DNA from: Nitrospira_D sp019636945
GTDB lineage: Bacteria; Nitrospirota; Nitrospiria; Nitrospirales; Nitrospiraceae
DNA length: 64,000 nucleotides
Direction: 5' to 3'
NCBI RefSeq assembly: GCF_047338595.1
Contig: NZ_JBLFBO010000015.1
Location: 1 to 64,000 of the forward strand
Of the stretch, positions 27,210 through 36,293 are shown piece after piece. The notes under the pieces were generated by a model that had not been told where the DNA came from, made no database searches, and saw nothing but the letters and a program-made list of their open reading frames with translations. Numbering within the stretch: position 1 is the stretch's first letter; the number at the start of each line of letters is the position of its first letter. A program made the translations under genes and the position numbers.

Positions 27210-28898
27210 TCAGATTCGATAGGACTTCGTGGATCGCGTACGACCCGCAAACGGGTTCAGTGCGCGAAAGAGATCTTCCACATACAGCGCATTGAGGAAG
27301 GCCACATACAGTTTCCGATGAAGGTGTTCCAGCCATCTGGGGAACGGCATCTTCATGCCGTGAGCACTGGCGTACAGCACTGCCCAGACAGCCACGATGG
27401 CCATTGCGGCAATGACGACGAAGGTCTCGAACAACCCTTGATGCCATGCAGCAGTCTGAAAATACGAGACTGCTTGCCCGGGGACTGGATATAAAAAGTG
27501 GGTGAACGATTCTCCAGCCCAGAGATAGGTGAACCCAACAAACACCACCGTCACGACCATCGTGGCGGACACTTTCCATGAAGCCCGGGAACCCAACCGG
27601 TACAAGCTGAAAATCGCTTGAGCAGAAGTGACCCATGCGAAGAAAAGGAAAATCATAGTGCCCTGTGTTTCAAAGAGCGGGATATGAATGACACCATGGG
27701 CAAGTAACAAAATCACCAGCGGCATCACCAGCGTCAGGAATAACCCGACAACCCACGTTTCACGCGCAAATCCAGCTGTCGTACGTACCGCGTGCAGTGT
27801 TGGCATGATGAACTCCGCTCTTGCCTTATGAATATTGGTTCCAGAATTGAGAAACAAAGTTGCCTTGAAGAGCCCATGAGCGCAGAGATGAAAGACGGCT
27901 AAGGCAAATGCGCCTAAGCCGCATTCCATGACCATGTACCCCATCTGTCCCATCGTGCTGTAGACTAAGATTCGTTTAATGCTGGACTGTGTCAGCATGG
28001 ATAAGGCCCCGATCAAAGCCGTGAAGGCACCGATGGCGAAGAGGATATGCAGGGTGGTGGGCGACGACCCATAGAGCGGAGCTAGTCGATTTACGAGAAA
28101 CCCACCGGCATTGACGATTCCAGCATGCAGCATAGCGGAGACCGGCGTCGGAGCCTCGATTGTGCCTGACAGCCAAATGTGAAACGGAAACTGAGCTGAC
28201 TTTGTCAGCAGGGAGAGGACAATGATCAGTGTGATAACCGTATTGGCTGAAATCTCCCACCAAGTTCCCACGCCGAGGACTGAGCCAGTCGCACCGCTGT
28301 TCCACATCTCATAGAGAATCGTCAAGTCGAGTGAGCCAAATGTCGTGTATATCAATCCAATGCCCACTAGCAATGCCACATCCCCCAACATCTGTACACG
28401 TACCGTTGTGTGTCCCGCTTCTTGGGCTGCACGGCTATCTTTGTGAAATGCGAGCAGCGTTTGGAGAAGCCAGGTGACGGCATGCCAAGCGGCGAACAGC
28501 CAGAGAAGGTGCCCGCTGGTGACCAGCATCAACAAGACAAAGGTTAAAAGGCTCAAGAGACTGAAGAACCGGACGTAGCCTTGATCGCCCTGCATATATC
28601 GACTGGAATAGACGTGGATCACCAGACTGACCCCGGTTACGAGCACCATCATCACACCCGAGAGCCGATCGATGAACAACTGTGGTGCAATAAGATCAGG
28701 CAATCCTGTGAGAACGAAATGAAGAGGGGAACCTTGGACTAACGCATAAAGCGAGAATAGTGCCGCTCCTGTTGAAAGACCCATGCTGGCTATTCCGATC
28801 CTGGCCACACGCTCCCCAAGGGAAGCCCCCAAAAGCATGATCAGAAAACTTCCCATCAGCGGTGATAAGATCGTGATGAGCGCCGTGGCCAACTGCAT
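27210..28898 (-). CDS. dabB: DabB-type inorganic carbon pump subunit (NuoL-like, first locus)
   Basis: A 562-aa polytopic protein of the NuoL/MrpA proton-translocating family, the membrane partner of DabA. Family motifs include FIDRLSGVMMVLVTGVS, HIWLSGTIEAPTPVSAMLHA, VNAGGFLVNRLAPLY, SSIKRILVYSTMGQMGYM and HLCAHGLFKATLF. It is presumed to couple cation flow to CO2 hydration by DabA. GAGG precedes the ATG. Upstream is a sigma-54-like promoter with three palindromes, so expression of dabB-dabA-PII appears to be inducible rather than constitutive. Confidence 0.92.
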   Translation of the reverse strand: MQLATALITILSPLMGSFLIMLLGASLGERVARIGIASMGLSTGAALFSLYALVQGSPLHFVLTGLPDLIAPQLFIDRLSGVMMVLVTGVSLVIHVYSSRYMQGDQGYVRFFSLLSLLTFVLLMLVTSGHLLWLFAAWHAVTWLLQTLLAFHKDSRAAQEAGHTTVRVQMLGDVALLVGIGLIYTTFGSLDLTILYEMWNSGATGSVLGVGTWWEISANTVITLIIVLSLLTKSAQFPFHIWLSGTIEAPTPVSAMLHAGIVNAGGFLVNRLAPLYGSSPTTLHILFAIGAFTALIGALSMLTQSSIKRILVYSTMGQMGYMVMECGLGAFALAVFHLCAHGLFKATLFLNSGTNIHKARAEFIMPTLHAVRTTAGFARETWVVGLFLTLVMPLVILLLAHGVIHIPLFETQGTMIFLFFAWVTSAQAIFSLYRLGSRASWKVSATMVVTVVFVGFTYLWAGESFTHFLYPVPGQAVSYFQTAAWHQGLFETFVVIAAMAIVAVWAVLYASAHGMKMPFPRWLEHLHRKLYVAFLNALYVEDLFRALNPFAGRTRSTKSYRI

Positions 28899-28931
28899 AG
28901 ATCCTCGATTTTTATTTCTAGCAAAATTCTC

Positions 28932-28947
28932 AGCAAGAACGGTACCC
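28932..28947 (-). promoter_or_regulatory. Putative sigma-54 promoter of dabB1-dabA1-PII
   Basis: On the minus strand the site reads GGGTACCGTTCTTGCT, with GG-N10-GC spacing and TTGCT at -12, ending 33 bases before the dabB1 ATG. It matches the SulP promoter at 18691 in 13 of 16 positions. Confidence 0.7.
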
Positions 28948-28997
28948 GCAGAAATGTGATGTCCATTGCAATTGAGTCAGGGAAAACTAGAAGCTAC

Positions 28998-29011
28998 TGT
29001 GTGTAGGCACA
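28998..29011 (-). promoter_or_regulatory. Palindromic operator TGTG-N6-CACA, nearest of three
   Basis: On the plus strand it reads TGTGTGTAGGCACA, about 50 bases upstream of the dabB1 promoter. It is the first of three sites spaced about 20 bases apart centre to centre, two helical turns. Confidence 0.55.
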
Positions 29012-29017
29012 CCATAC

Positions 29018-29033
29018 TGTGTATGGATACACA
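29018..29033 (-). promoter_or_regulatory. Palindromic operator, middle of three
   Basis: TGTGTATGGATACACA (plus strand), a 16-base variant with eight bases between the TGTG and CACA arms. Confidence 0.5.
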
Positions 29034-29036
29034 TCA

Positions 29037-29050
29037 CGTGCGCAGGCACA
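29037..29050 (-). promoter_or_regulatory. Palindromic operator, distal of three
   Basis: CGTGCGCAGGCACA (plus strand), 13 of 14 bases the same as the SulP operator at 18572. Confidence 0.6.
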
Positions 29051-29217
29051 CTTATAGAGCAACCCGGCAGAAGTACCTTAGTCTGCAGGAGACAGTTATT
29101 TTATGAAGAAGCCACGGGAATGCGTGGGCTGTGACATCAAAAAGGCCTGTTGCGTTTCAATTTGGATGAGTTAGGAGACAGAATAGTAGGAGACCAAAGA
29201 ACTCTATATGAACCCGT

Positions 29218-29340
29218 GAAATGATGCAGAGTACTCTACTACTCGCCCCCTCTTTGAAAAACCCATCGGCGGTGTAACGATCCGTCACATCATGACAAGC
29301 CTTGCCCCAGAAACTGGCCTCAGTACCGTCGTCATTAAAT
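29218..29340 (+). pseudogene. Decayed C-terminal remnant of an mpsC-like gene
   Basis: The plus strand here encodes PLFEKPIGG, then HIMTSLAPETGLSTVVIK. This aligns with the C-terminus of the MpsC protein at 22885, where IGEK is followed by NIVTDLDPKAGLSTVVIK; the last eight residues are identical. There is no start codon with a ribosome site and no N-terminal half, so this is a fragment. It lies upstream of dabB1, on the other flank of the locus from the intact mpsC. The surrounding 29.06-29.45 kb holds nothing else I can identify. Confidence 0.5.
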
Positions 29341-29446
29341 CGCGTACGCCCTTCCCTGAAGCAACGCTCCGCTGAGACGGCATGCCGGAGCCGCCGCCAT
29401 CTGGATAGACAAAGCTTTCGGGTGTTTGGTGGTGCAACAGTCTAGT

Positions 29447-31453
29447 TCAGAGCGGTCTTCTCCCAGGATTGGGGGGCACAAACCACCTCGACTCCATACC
29501 ACCGTAGGACCTATCGACTGAGAAGTGTAGTTTATGCGCCCCTTCAACAACATCCAAAATAATCGTACGTCCGTCTTGCCTCACCCCCTCTTGCGGCAAG
29601 AGTATCCAGCCGACCGGGACTTCGAGTGTCATACCGGAGATACGACGGGGTGCATTGATGGATACCGTCCTTCGATCAGCTTTGCCGGCCACGTCTACGT
29701 GCAACAAGTTGCGAGCTGACCACCAGTCCCCAAATTCACGCATGGATCCGAACCAGGCCCAGTCTTTGACCGCTTCGTAAAATTGCTTCTCGAACTCCAA
29801 TTTATGACCGAGTATGTTCGGGTGAATCAGCACCACGACCGTGCCGCCATATCGGGCAATCTGCTTCGCCAACACCAGAGCTTGCGGGATACGTTCTCCC
29901 ATCGGCGGCAATTCCTCGTCTTCAATGGTGACGGGAAATTCGAAGATCTCGACTTCTGACTCCGACAACCGGTCATAGGTCAGCTGGTACGGCAAGTGCG
30001 TCAATGAATTGTTCGCCGTCGCCGCGGAACTATAGCGAAACCCTGTTGCCACCAAAGCTTGCGGCAGGCCGAACGGATTCGAGAGCTCGCCGGGCCGGAA
30101 TGACACCATCGCACGGCCGCCGCCCAGCCGATCGATGAGAAATTTGCTGACGCGCAGTTCACCAAGAATCGTCGCGCCATAGGCCTTCGAGCGAGTTTTG
30201 ACGAACGGCCGGTACCCGGGATACTGCTCCTCTCCTGTCCCCATTGGAAAGCTGTTGAACGAGGCGGAGTGTGCAACGGTGTGGCTGGCTAACTCCATAC
30301 CGAGCTCGGTCAATCTGGCAAGATATCGTACCCCTTGTTCATTGAAAAAGATGTCGTCGTTATAATCCCGAATGTATTTCGCCTGAGTAAAGTAGGTTCC
30401 GGTCAGGCCCTTGCTTCGTTCAAACTCCGCATAGCCCACCGCATTCGCCATGGACTGCGTAAAATCGACATCGTGCGTGAACATGACGGAGAGCGACTTC
30501 CCGAACGGCACCGTGCCGATCGTTACCGCGTTGGGCTCACCGGCCTGGTACATTCCTTTCAGCAGGCGGAGCCAGACATCCAACGTTGGATCGAATCGAT
30601 TGTCAAAACTGGTCGTGAACCCATCGGCACGGTTGTTATAGCCTTTCAACAACAAGGCACCGAGATCGATGCCGATGGCATAGGCATGCCCCCTGTCATA
30701 GTCCTTTGCTGTCACAGCCACCGACCCGTCAGGATAACTGCCGAGCGCTCCCCTGGCCTGCCTATAGCTGTAGGTCCCGACGGAATTTTCCTGCTTGCCG
30801 TTTAGTTGGGTCGCCCATTCAGCTGGGTCGGTCATCCGTTCCATAAGAGGATGCGCACGATTCCAACGGATCTCTTTATTGTGCAATGCCTCCGCCACCT
30901 CCGAATAGCCAAAGACTTCCTCGAGTCCCCCACCCAATACCTGAGTGGCAATCAAGGTACCGCCATCACGCGGAACGGCGGCCAACGCGCGAATGGCCTC
31001 ACGCGAAAATGATGTTCCCGTAATCGTTGGATAGACCAGAATGACCCGATGTTTGAGTGCCTCCTGATAGTCCTGCGTCACAACAAACGGCACTCCGATT
31101 GATTTTAGCCCATGCGCCAAGCCCAACCAGTTTGATCGCTCCTCTGTCAGTAACAGGGCTAATCGACTCGGGCCACCGATGACATAGGCCTGAGGGGATG
31201 AGAGACTGGAGGGCACGACAACCGTCTTCTCCATCGGTCCCGTGAGCCCTGGGAAGACAAACACGTCTTTTGAATCCAGTGTCGGCGGCTCAACCTCAGT
31301 GAACTGGACATGAAACCATCCCACGAGACCCAAGAGGGAGCAGGTAATCGCTCCAAATACCATTGGGCCATAGAGTGGCTTTGTCATTGGTTTGATCAAG
31401 AAGAGATGCGGATAGATGATCAACCAAGGCATGTCCTTGGTCGCATTGTCCAT
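29447..31453 (-). CDS. Membrane-anchored polysaccharide deacetylase-like protein
   Basis: A 668-aa protein. A signal anchor (VFGAITCSLLGLVGWF) follows a short N-terminus. Residues about 60-290 look like a GATase/DUF-type alpha/beta domain with a YVIGGPSRLALLLTEERSNW stretch. A NodB-type deacetylase domain follows, with its metal motif in MFTHDVDF and SHTVAHS, and a later FRPGELSNPFG and LIHPNILGH, equivalents of the usual catalytic motifs. It therefore probably acts on N-acetylated glycans outside the cytoplasm. An alternative ATG at 31387 (MTKPLYGPMVF) would start right before the anchor. It is a lone gene. Confidence 0.75.
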   Translation of the reverse strand: MDNATKDMPWLIIYPHLFLIKPMTKPLYGPMVFGAITCSLLGLVGWFHVQFTEVEPPTLDSKDVFVFPGLTGPMEKTVVVPSSLSSPQAYVIGGPSRLALLLTEERSNWLGLAHGLKSIGVPFVVTQDYQEALKHRVILVYPTITGTSFSREAIRALAAVPRDGGTLIATQVLGGGLEEVFGYSEVAEALHNKEIRWNRAHPLMERMTDPAEWATQLNGKQENSVGTYSYRQARGALGSYPDGSVAVTAKDYDRGHAYAIGIDLGALLLKGYNNRADGFTTSFDNRFDPTLDVWLRLLKGMYQAGEPNAVTIGTVPFGKSLSVMFTHDVDFTQSMANAVGYAEFERSKGLTGTYFTQAKYIRDYNDDIFFNEQGVRYLARLTELGMELASHTVAHSASFNSFPMGTGEEQYPGYRPFVKTRSKAYGATILGELRVSKFLIDRLGGGRAMVSFRPGELSNPFGLPQALVATGFRYSSAATANNSLTHLPYQLTYDRLSESEVEIFEFPVTIEDEELPPMGERIPQALVLAKQIARYGGTVVVLIHPNILGHKLEFEKQFYEAVKDWAWFGSMREFGDWWSARNLLHVDVAGKADRRTVSINAPRRISGMTLEVPVGWILLPQEGVRQDGRTIILDVVEGAHKLHFSVDRSYGGMESRWFVPPNPGRRPL

Positions 31454-31647
31454 CCGGCCATACGAATCACGGACGGATCCTCTGTCTATTTCGGCACGGC
31501 CAGGGGAATCTTGAGCCGGAGTTCACCAGGAACGGACAAGCACAGATCACGTAACGTCAGTGCGATGGCAATGAGACGGAGAAACACCACTCATGGAGAA
31601 AACAGCGCCAACTGAACAGGCCTCTCACACCCGACTGACCCTGCAAC

Positions 31648-32532
31648 TTACAACATCTCCACGAGCGCTTGAATCGTTTTGGGCGCGTTACCCTCACTCC
31701 GATTGTTCACCAACACATAGGTCGGTTTGGCTTGGCTGGTCGATTGCTGAATAAGCGCCACAGTGTCTCTACGCATCTCCGGGAGTTCCGAGACAATTTT
31801 GGTATAGGGCGCTGCCCGTTTCTTGGCGTCCGCGTAACTCATTTTGAGCGGCGTGAGCAGGCGGAGAACGGTGAATGGCGCTGTGAACGTCCCCTGCATC
31901 CGTTTGTGCTGTTCCGCTAATGCAGGCATGTAGGACCAATGGTTGTACACGTGCGCCACACCGTGCGCTTCCAACACCTTCCGATACTCAGGTCCAAGGA
32001 GGCCGGCGTTACGGATTTCGACCGCGTACTTGAACTCGGTCGGAAGCTGGCCAAAGAACGTGTCGAGTCGAGAGGTAAACTCTCCCACGGATAGATCATG
32101 ACGTTGAAACTCAAATAGAAACGGGCCGGTACCATCCTGGAACTGGGCTTCTCGAAAGGGAGCCAGCACCAGATCTATTAAGAGCTGTGCGTCAAGGAAA
32201 CGAGGATTCGGCTTGCCGGCCTTCACTCCATACCGTGGATGCTGGGCGAACACCGGCACCGTGATGTCTTCCCAGACCTTGAAACACATCTCCCTGTGCT
32301 CAGGCATCTGATCCCGGTAGGCACGAAGCTGCTGGCTCGTCGGTGGCCGGTAGAACGTGGAATCATTGCCGACGGTGCGGAAAAGCGGTGAGCCGTTGCG
32401 CAGAAACTGCCAGTACTCGGTCAAACAGTGCTTGGTAAACGTCCCCTTGGGGTAGTCCTTGAGATAGACCTGTCCTTTCCACCCCTCATAGGTCCAAGTC
32501 GAGGTACCGAATCTGACGAGTGGGGAAACCAT
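31648..32532 (-). CDS. DUF72 family protein (YecE-like)
   Basis: A 294-aa TIM-barrel-type DUF72 protein. The family start is clear (VRFGTSTWTYEGWKGQVY), followed by TVGNDSTFYRPPT, FKVWEDITVPVF, YAVEIRNAGLLGPEY and the C-terminal TYVLVNNRSEGNAPKT. The length is normal and no export signal is seen. The function of DUF72 proteins is not settled. The ribosome site is weak. It follows no operon: its neighbours are the deacetylase (115 bases downstream of its stop) and, divergently, the nqr operon. Confidence 0.88.
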   Translation of the reverse strand: MVSPLVRFGTSTWTYEGWKGQVYLKDYPKGTFTKHCLTEYWQFLRNGSPLFRTVGNDSTFYRPPTSQQLRAYRDQMPEHREMCFKVWEDITVPVFAQHPRYGVKAGKPNPRFLDAQLLIDLVLAPFREAQFQDGTGPFLFEFQRHDLSVGEFTSRLDTFFGQLPTEFKYAVEIRNAGLLGPEYRKVLEAHGVAHVYNHWSYMPALAEQHKRMQGTFTAPFTVLRLLTPLKMSYADAKKRAAPYTKIVSELPEMRRDTVALIQQSTSQAKPTYVLVNNRSEGNAPKTIQALVEML

Positions 32533-32589
32533 GTCCGGAAGGCAGTGTAGTACTGGGAGGTCAGAGGATCAATGTGAAGTCCTAGCCCT

Positions 32590-32720
32590 CATCATTCACG
32601 ACGGTTCGCCACCTAACTGCCGAGGATAGTTTCAAGTTTCAGGTTCCAAGTTTGAGGATCCAAGTTTCTGGACAACCTAAAACATGAACCCTCAAACCCG
32701 AAACCGTCGATCCAGACGAC
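32590..32720 (+). repeat. Dispersed intergenic repeat, copy 3 (5' and middle modules)
   Basis: The 5' module (TTCACGACGGTTCGCC) and the middle module (AAGTTTCTGGACAACCTAAA, then AACATGAACCCTCAAACC) are recognisable with more changes than other copies. The 3' module is missing. It points towards nqrA, whose start is 200 bases on. The rest of 32533-32919 shows no gene. Confidence 0.7.
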
Positions 32721-32919
32721 CCCAATTGAAGACTTGACAGCACGGTGTCCAAACGGTTGTACTAGGCCCTTTCACTCTGATCATGTACTGCCTCTTTTAC
32801 GTATGGCCGGGCTCATGATTGACGAAAAGAACAGACTCATCCAGCAGCGAGCACAATACATCAACTCCTAACCATCGCAGTTGATCCATTAGGACAGCGT
32901 AACTGTCATCGCATCTGCC

Positions 32920-34278
32920 ATGATGATCAGAATAAAAAAAGGGTTGGATGTGCCGATCAGTGGGAAACCGGAGCAGCTGGTCCAGCTTGCCACACCCGTC
33001 CGCCATGTCGGCGTGTTCGGCGTAGATCATGTCGATCTCAAGCCCGCGATGTTGGTCGCTGAGGGGAACAAGGTCAAGCTCGGTCAAGCGCTGTTCGAAC
33101 ACAAGAAGTTACCCGGTGTATGCATCACGGCCCCGGGTGCCGGTACGGTGCGTGCGATCCATCGTGGAGCGCAACGCCTCCTTCAGTCAGTCGTCATCCG
33201 GCTTGACGACACCGAAGACGAGGAGACCTTTGCATCCTACCCTGCCGACCAGCTGGCCGGCTTGACCGACACGCAGGTGGTGGAGAATCTCTTGGCATCA
33301 GGCCTGTGGGTAGCGTTACGCACGCGTCCCTACAGCAAGATCGCCGACCCGACTACTCGTCCGGCTGCCATCTTCGTGACCGCAATGGACAGCAACCCGC
33401 TGGCCGCCAATCCTATTGCCATTATCACCGCAGAGGCTGAAGCATTCGGTCACGGCCTGACAGTGCTGTCGTGCCTTGGCACCATGCCGCTGTGGGTGTG
33501 CAAGTCACCTGCGGCTGAACTGCCGGTGCCACAAGGTCTTACCCGCGTACGTCAGGCGAGTTTCGAAGGCCCGCACCCAGCCGGTCTACCGGGGACCCAC
33601 ATCCATTTTCTCGAACCCGTAGACGTCAATAAGGTGGTCTGGCACCTCAACTATCAAGAGGTCATTGCGATCGGCAAGCTGTTTACCAGCGGCCGGTTAT
33701 GGACCGGTCGTATCGTCGCGCTCGGCGGACCTCAGGTGAAACAGCCACGCCTGTTGCAGACCAGGCTCGGCGTCTGTATCGAAGAGTTGATCGAGGATGA
33801 GCTTCATGCCGGTGAGAACCGTGTTATTTCCGGCTCCATCTTGTCGGGGCGTCACGCAGCCGGCTGGTCGTCCTATCTGGGGCGCCATCACCTTCAGATA
33901 TCCGTGATTCCGGAAGGGGTTGAACGAACGTTCATGGGTTGGTTCACGCCCGGACGGAGAACCTTCTCTCAGAGTAACGTCATGCTGTCGAGCCTCTTTC
34001 GTTACCGCAAGGAAGAGTTTGGGATGACCACCGGGCTGAACGGAGGTCATCGCGCCATGGTGCCCTTCGGGAACTTCGAAGATATCATGCCGCTGGACAT
34101 CCTCCCGACGCAATTACTGCGCTACCTGATGGTGGGCGACACCGACATGGCGCAACAACTGGGCTGCATGGAATTGGACGAAGAAGACCTCGCCCTCTGC
34201 TCCTTCGTGTGCGTCGGCAAGAACGACTATGGCCCGGTGCTGCGGAACGTGCTGAACCAGATTGAGAAAGAAGGCTGA
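32920..34278 (+). CDS. nqrA: Na+-translocating NADH:quinone reductase subunit A
   Basis: A 452-aa NqrA, the peripheral cytoplasmic subunit of the Na+-pumping NADH:ubiquinone oxidoreductase. The start IRIKKGLDVPISGKPEQ is diagnostic. Later family stretches include GVFGVDHVDLKPAMLVAEGN, HFLEPVDVNKVVWHLNYQE and MPLDILPTQLLRYLMVGDTD. The ATG at 32920 is followed by a second ATG at 32923 and either could be used. The TGA overlaps the nqrB ATG by one base. It begins an unbroken run of eight genes (nqrABCDEF-apbE-nqrM), all with stop-start overlaps or short gaps. Confidence 0.96.
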   Translation: MMIRIKKGLDVPISGKPEQLVQLATPVRHVGVFGVDHVDLKPAMLVAEGNKVKLGQALFEHKKLPGVCITAPGAGTVRAIHRGAQRLLQSVVIRLDDTEDEETFASYPADQLAGLTDTQVVENLLASGLWVALRTRPYSKIADPTTRPAAIFVTAMDSNPLAANPIAIITAEAEAFGHGLTVLSCLGTMPLWVCKSPAAELPVPQGLTRVRQASFEGPHPAGLPGTHIHFLEPVDVNKVVWHLNYQEVIAIGKLFTSGRLWTGRIVALGGPQVKQPRLLQTRLGVCIEELIEDELHAGENRVISGSILSGRHAAGWSSYLGRHHLQISVIPEGVERTFMGWFTPGRRTFSQSNVMLSSLFRYRKEEFGMTTGLNGGHRAMVPFGNFEDIMPLDILPTQLLRYLMVGDTDMAQQLGCMELDEEDLALCSFVCVGKNDYGPVLRNVLNQIEKEG

Positions 34279-35492
34279 TGGCAGATATGAAACGCTATCT
34301 CGATCATCTCCGGCCTCTGTTTGCCAAGGGCGGCAAGTATGAGAAGTACTATCCCGTGTTCGAGATGGTCGATGGGTTTTTCTATTCCTCTCCCGAAACC
34401 ACGCACCACGCGCCGCATGTGCGGGACGGCATCGATCTGAAACGATTGATGGTGTACGTGGTGGTGGCGCTGATTCCTTGTATCCTGTGGAGCTGGTTCA
34501 ACACCGGCTATCAGGCCAATCTGGCACTCGCAAAAATGGGGGTGGCCAAGACCGGCTGGCGGTACGATCTCCTGGCGGCTCTCCATATCGGGTTTGATGC
34601 CGGCAGTATTCTGGCCAATATGGTCCATGGCTTCCTGTATTTTCTGCCGATCTATCTGGTGACTTTAATCGTCGGTGGTGTCTGGGAAACGGTCTTCTCC
34701 ACGGTGCGTCAGAAAGAGATCAATGAAGGCTTTCTGGTCACCTCTATGCTCTTCACGCTGACGCTGCCCCCCGATATGCCGCTCTGGATGGTGGCCATCG
34801 GAATTACCTTCGGTGTGGTCCTGGGCAAAGAGATTTTCGGCGGGACCGGTAAGAACTTTCTCAATCCCGCCCTGACCGCGCGGGCCTGTCTGTTTTTCTC
34901 CTATCCCGCCGAAATGTCCGGTGACCGCGTGTGGGTAGCCGTCGATGGCTATTCCGGTGCGACCGCGCTCAGCCTTGGGAAAGTGGGCGGCGTCGACGAG
35001 ATCATCAAGGGAGGCTTGACCTGGTGGGATGCCTTTATCGGTTTGATGCCGGGTTCCATGGGGGAGACGTCCACCCTCGCCTGTCTGCTTGGTGCAGCGT
35101 TCCTGATCTATACGGGGGTCGGGTCCTGGCGCATTATTGTCGGGTGCTTTGTCGGAATGGTCGGTGCCTCGCTCCTCTTCAATATGATCGGCAGCGAGAC
35201 CAATCCGATGGTGGCGATGCCCTGGTACTGGCATCTGGTGCTGGGCGGATTTGCCTTCGGCGCAGTCTTCATGGCCACCGACCCGGTGTCCGCCGCCATG
35301 ACGAGTGCCGGGCGCTGGGTGTTCGGCATTCTGATCGGGGCCATGAGCGTGCTGATCCGCGTGGCGAATCCCGCGTTTCCGGAAGGTGTGATGCTCACGA
35401 TTTTGTTCGCCAACGTGTTTGCGCCCCTCATCGATTATGCGGTCGTCCAGCTCAATATCCGACGGAGGCTCCGCCGCCATGTCCGCGCCTGA
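34278..35492 (+). CDS. nqrB: Na+-NQR subunit B
   Basis: A 404-aa integral membrane subunit with the Na+ path and a covalent FMN. The FMN-threonine motif SGAT lies in DGYSGATALSLGKVGG. Other markers are GGTGKNFLNPALTARACLFF and FMATDPVSAAMTSAGRW. The N-terminus carries LDHLRPLFAKGGKYEKYYPV, then about ten membrane segments. It overlaps nqrA by one base and nqrC by 14 bases. It passes electrons to riboflavin in the quinone site. Confidence 0.96.
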   Translation: MADMKRYLDHLRPLFAKGGKYEKYYPVFEMVDGFFYSSPETTHHAPHVRDGIDLKRLMVYVVVALIPCILWSWFNTGYQANLALAKMGVAKTGWRYDLLAALHIGFDAGSILANMVHGFLYFLPIYLVTLIVGGVWETVFSTVRQKEINEGFLVTSMLFTLTLPPDMPLWMVAIGITFGVVLGKEIFGGTGKNFLNPALTARACLFFSYPAEMSGDRVWVAVDGYSGATALSLGKVGGVDEIIKGGLTWWDAFIGLMPGSMGETSTLACLLGAAFLIYTGVGSWRIIVGCFVGMVGASLLFNMIGSETNPMVAMPWYWHLVLGGFAFGAVFMATDPVSAAMTSAGRWVFGILIGAMSVLIRVANPAFPEGVMLTILFANVFAPLIDYAVVQLNIRRRLRRHVRA

Positions 35493-36288
35493 ATCAGATT
35501 CCACTGTATCCGCTGCGCCGGTTGAGAGTGCGCGCAGGACGCTACTGGTGACGCTGGTCCTCTGTCTGGTCTGCTCCGTGGTGGTGGCCGGTGCGGCGGT
35601 GCTCCTTCGACCGATTCAGGAAACGAATCAGAAGGCCGACCTCATACGGAATGTGATTGCGGTCTCCGGCCTCCTCAAGGAGGGGCTGACGGAAGAACAG
35701 GCGCTCAAGCGAATTGACGCCCACATGATTGAGCTGGCGACCGGTGACGAGGTGAAGGGGATCGATCCTGACACCTTTAATATCGTCAAGGCCGGAAAGG
35801 ATCCCGAGATCTCCACCGAACTCACCCGCCGAGAGGATGTGGCGGGGATCAGGCGGGAACCACGCTATCTGCCGGTCTATCGGATCGTCGACGCCAACGG
35901 TGAGTTCAAGAAACTGATTCTGCCGGTCTACGGCTACGGGCTCTGGTCCACGATGTACGGATTTCTCGCATTGGAGGAGGATCTGCGAACGGTGCAGGGC
36001 CTCCGCTTCTATCAGCATGCCGAAACCCCGGGGCTCGGAGGAGAGATCGACAATCCCAAGTGGCGCGCCCAATGGACGGGCAAAGTCCTCTTCGACGAGA
36101 ACTGGAAGGTTCAGATTGAGGTGACGAAGGTCGCGGTTGACAGTTCCTCTCCCGAAGGTCACCATCAGGTTGACGCCCTTGCCGGCGCCACCATCACCTC
36201 GCGAGGGGTGGAGAATACGCTGAAGTTCTGGCTGAGCGACAAAGGGTACGGGCCGTATCTGTCCCGTTTGCGACAGGAAAGGAGCTAA
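35479..36288 (+). CDS. nqrC: Na+-NQR subunit C
   Basis: A 269-aa single-span subunit from the ATG at 35479 (GGAGG upstream, inside the nqrB end). The membrane segment is about residues 20-42 (LLVTLVLCLVCSVVVAGAAV) and the rest faces the periplasm. The covalent FMN site is AGATITSRGVENTL near the C-terminus, with Thr as the likely attachment residue (usual motif SGAT; here the first residue is Ala). APGLGGEI-type sequence is present as ETPGLGGEIDNPKW. An in-frame start at 35419 lies deep in nqrB and is unlikely. Confidence 0.95.
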   Translation: MSAPESDSTVSAAPVESARRTLLVTLVLCLVCSVVVAGAAVLLRPIQETNQKADLIRNVIAVSGLLKEGLTEEQALKRIDAHMIELATGDEVKGIDPDTFNIVKAGKDPEISTELTRREDVAGIRREPRYLPVYRIVDANGEFKKLILPVYGYGLWSTMYGFLALEEDLRTVQGLRFYQHAETPGLGGEIDNPKWRAQWTGKVLFDENWKVQIEVTKVAVDSSSPEGHHQVDALAGATITSRGVENTLKFWLSDKGYGPYLSRLRQERS

Positions 36289-36293
36289 CGCTC

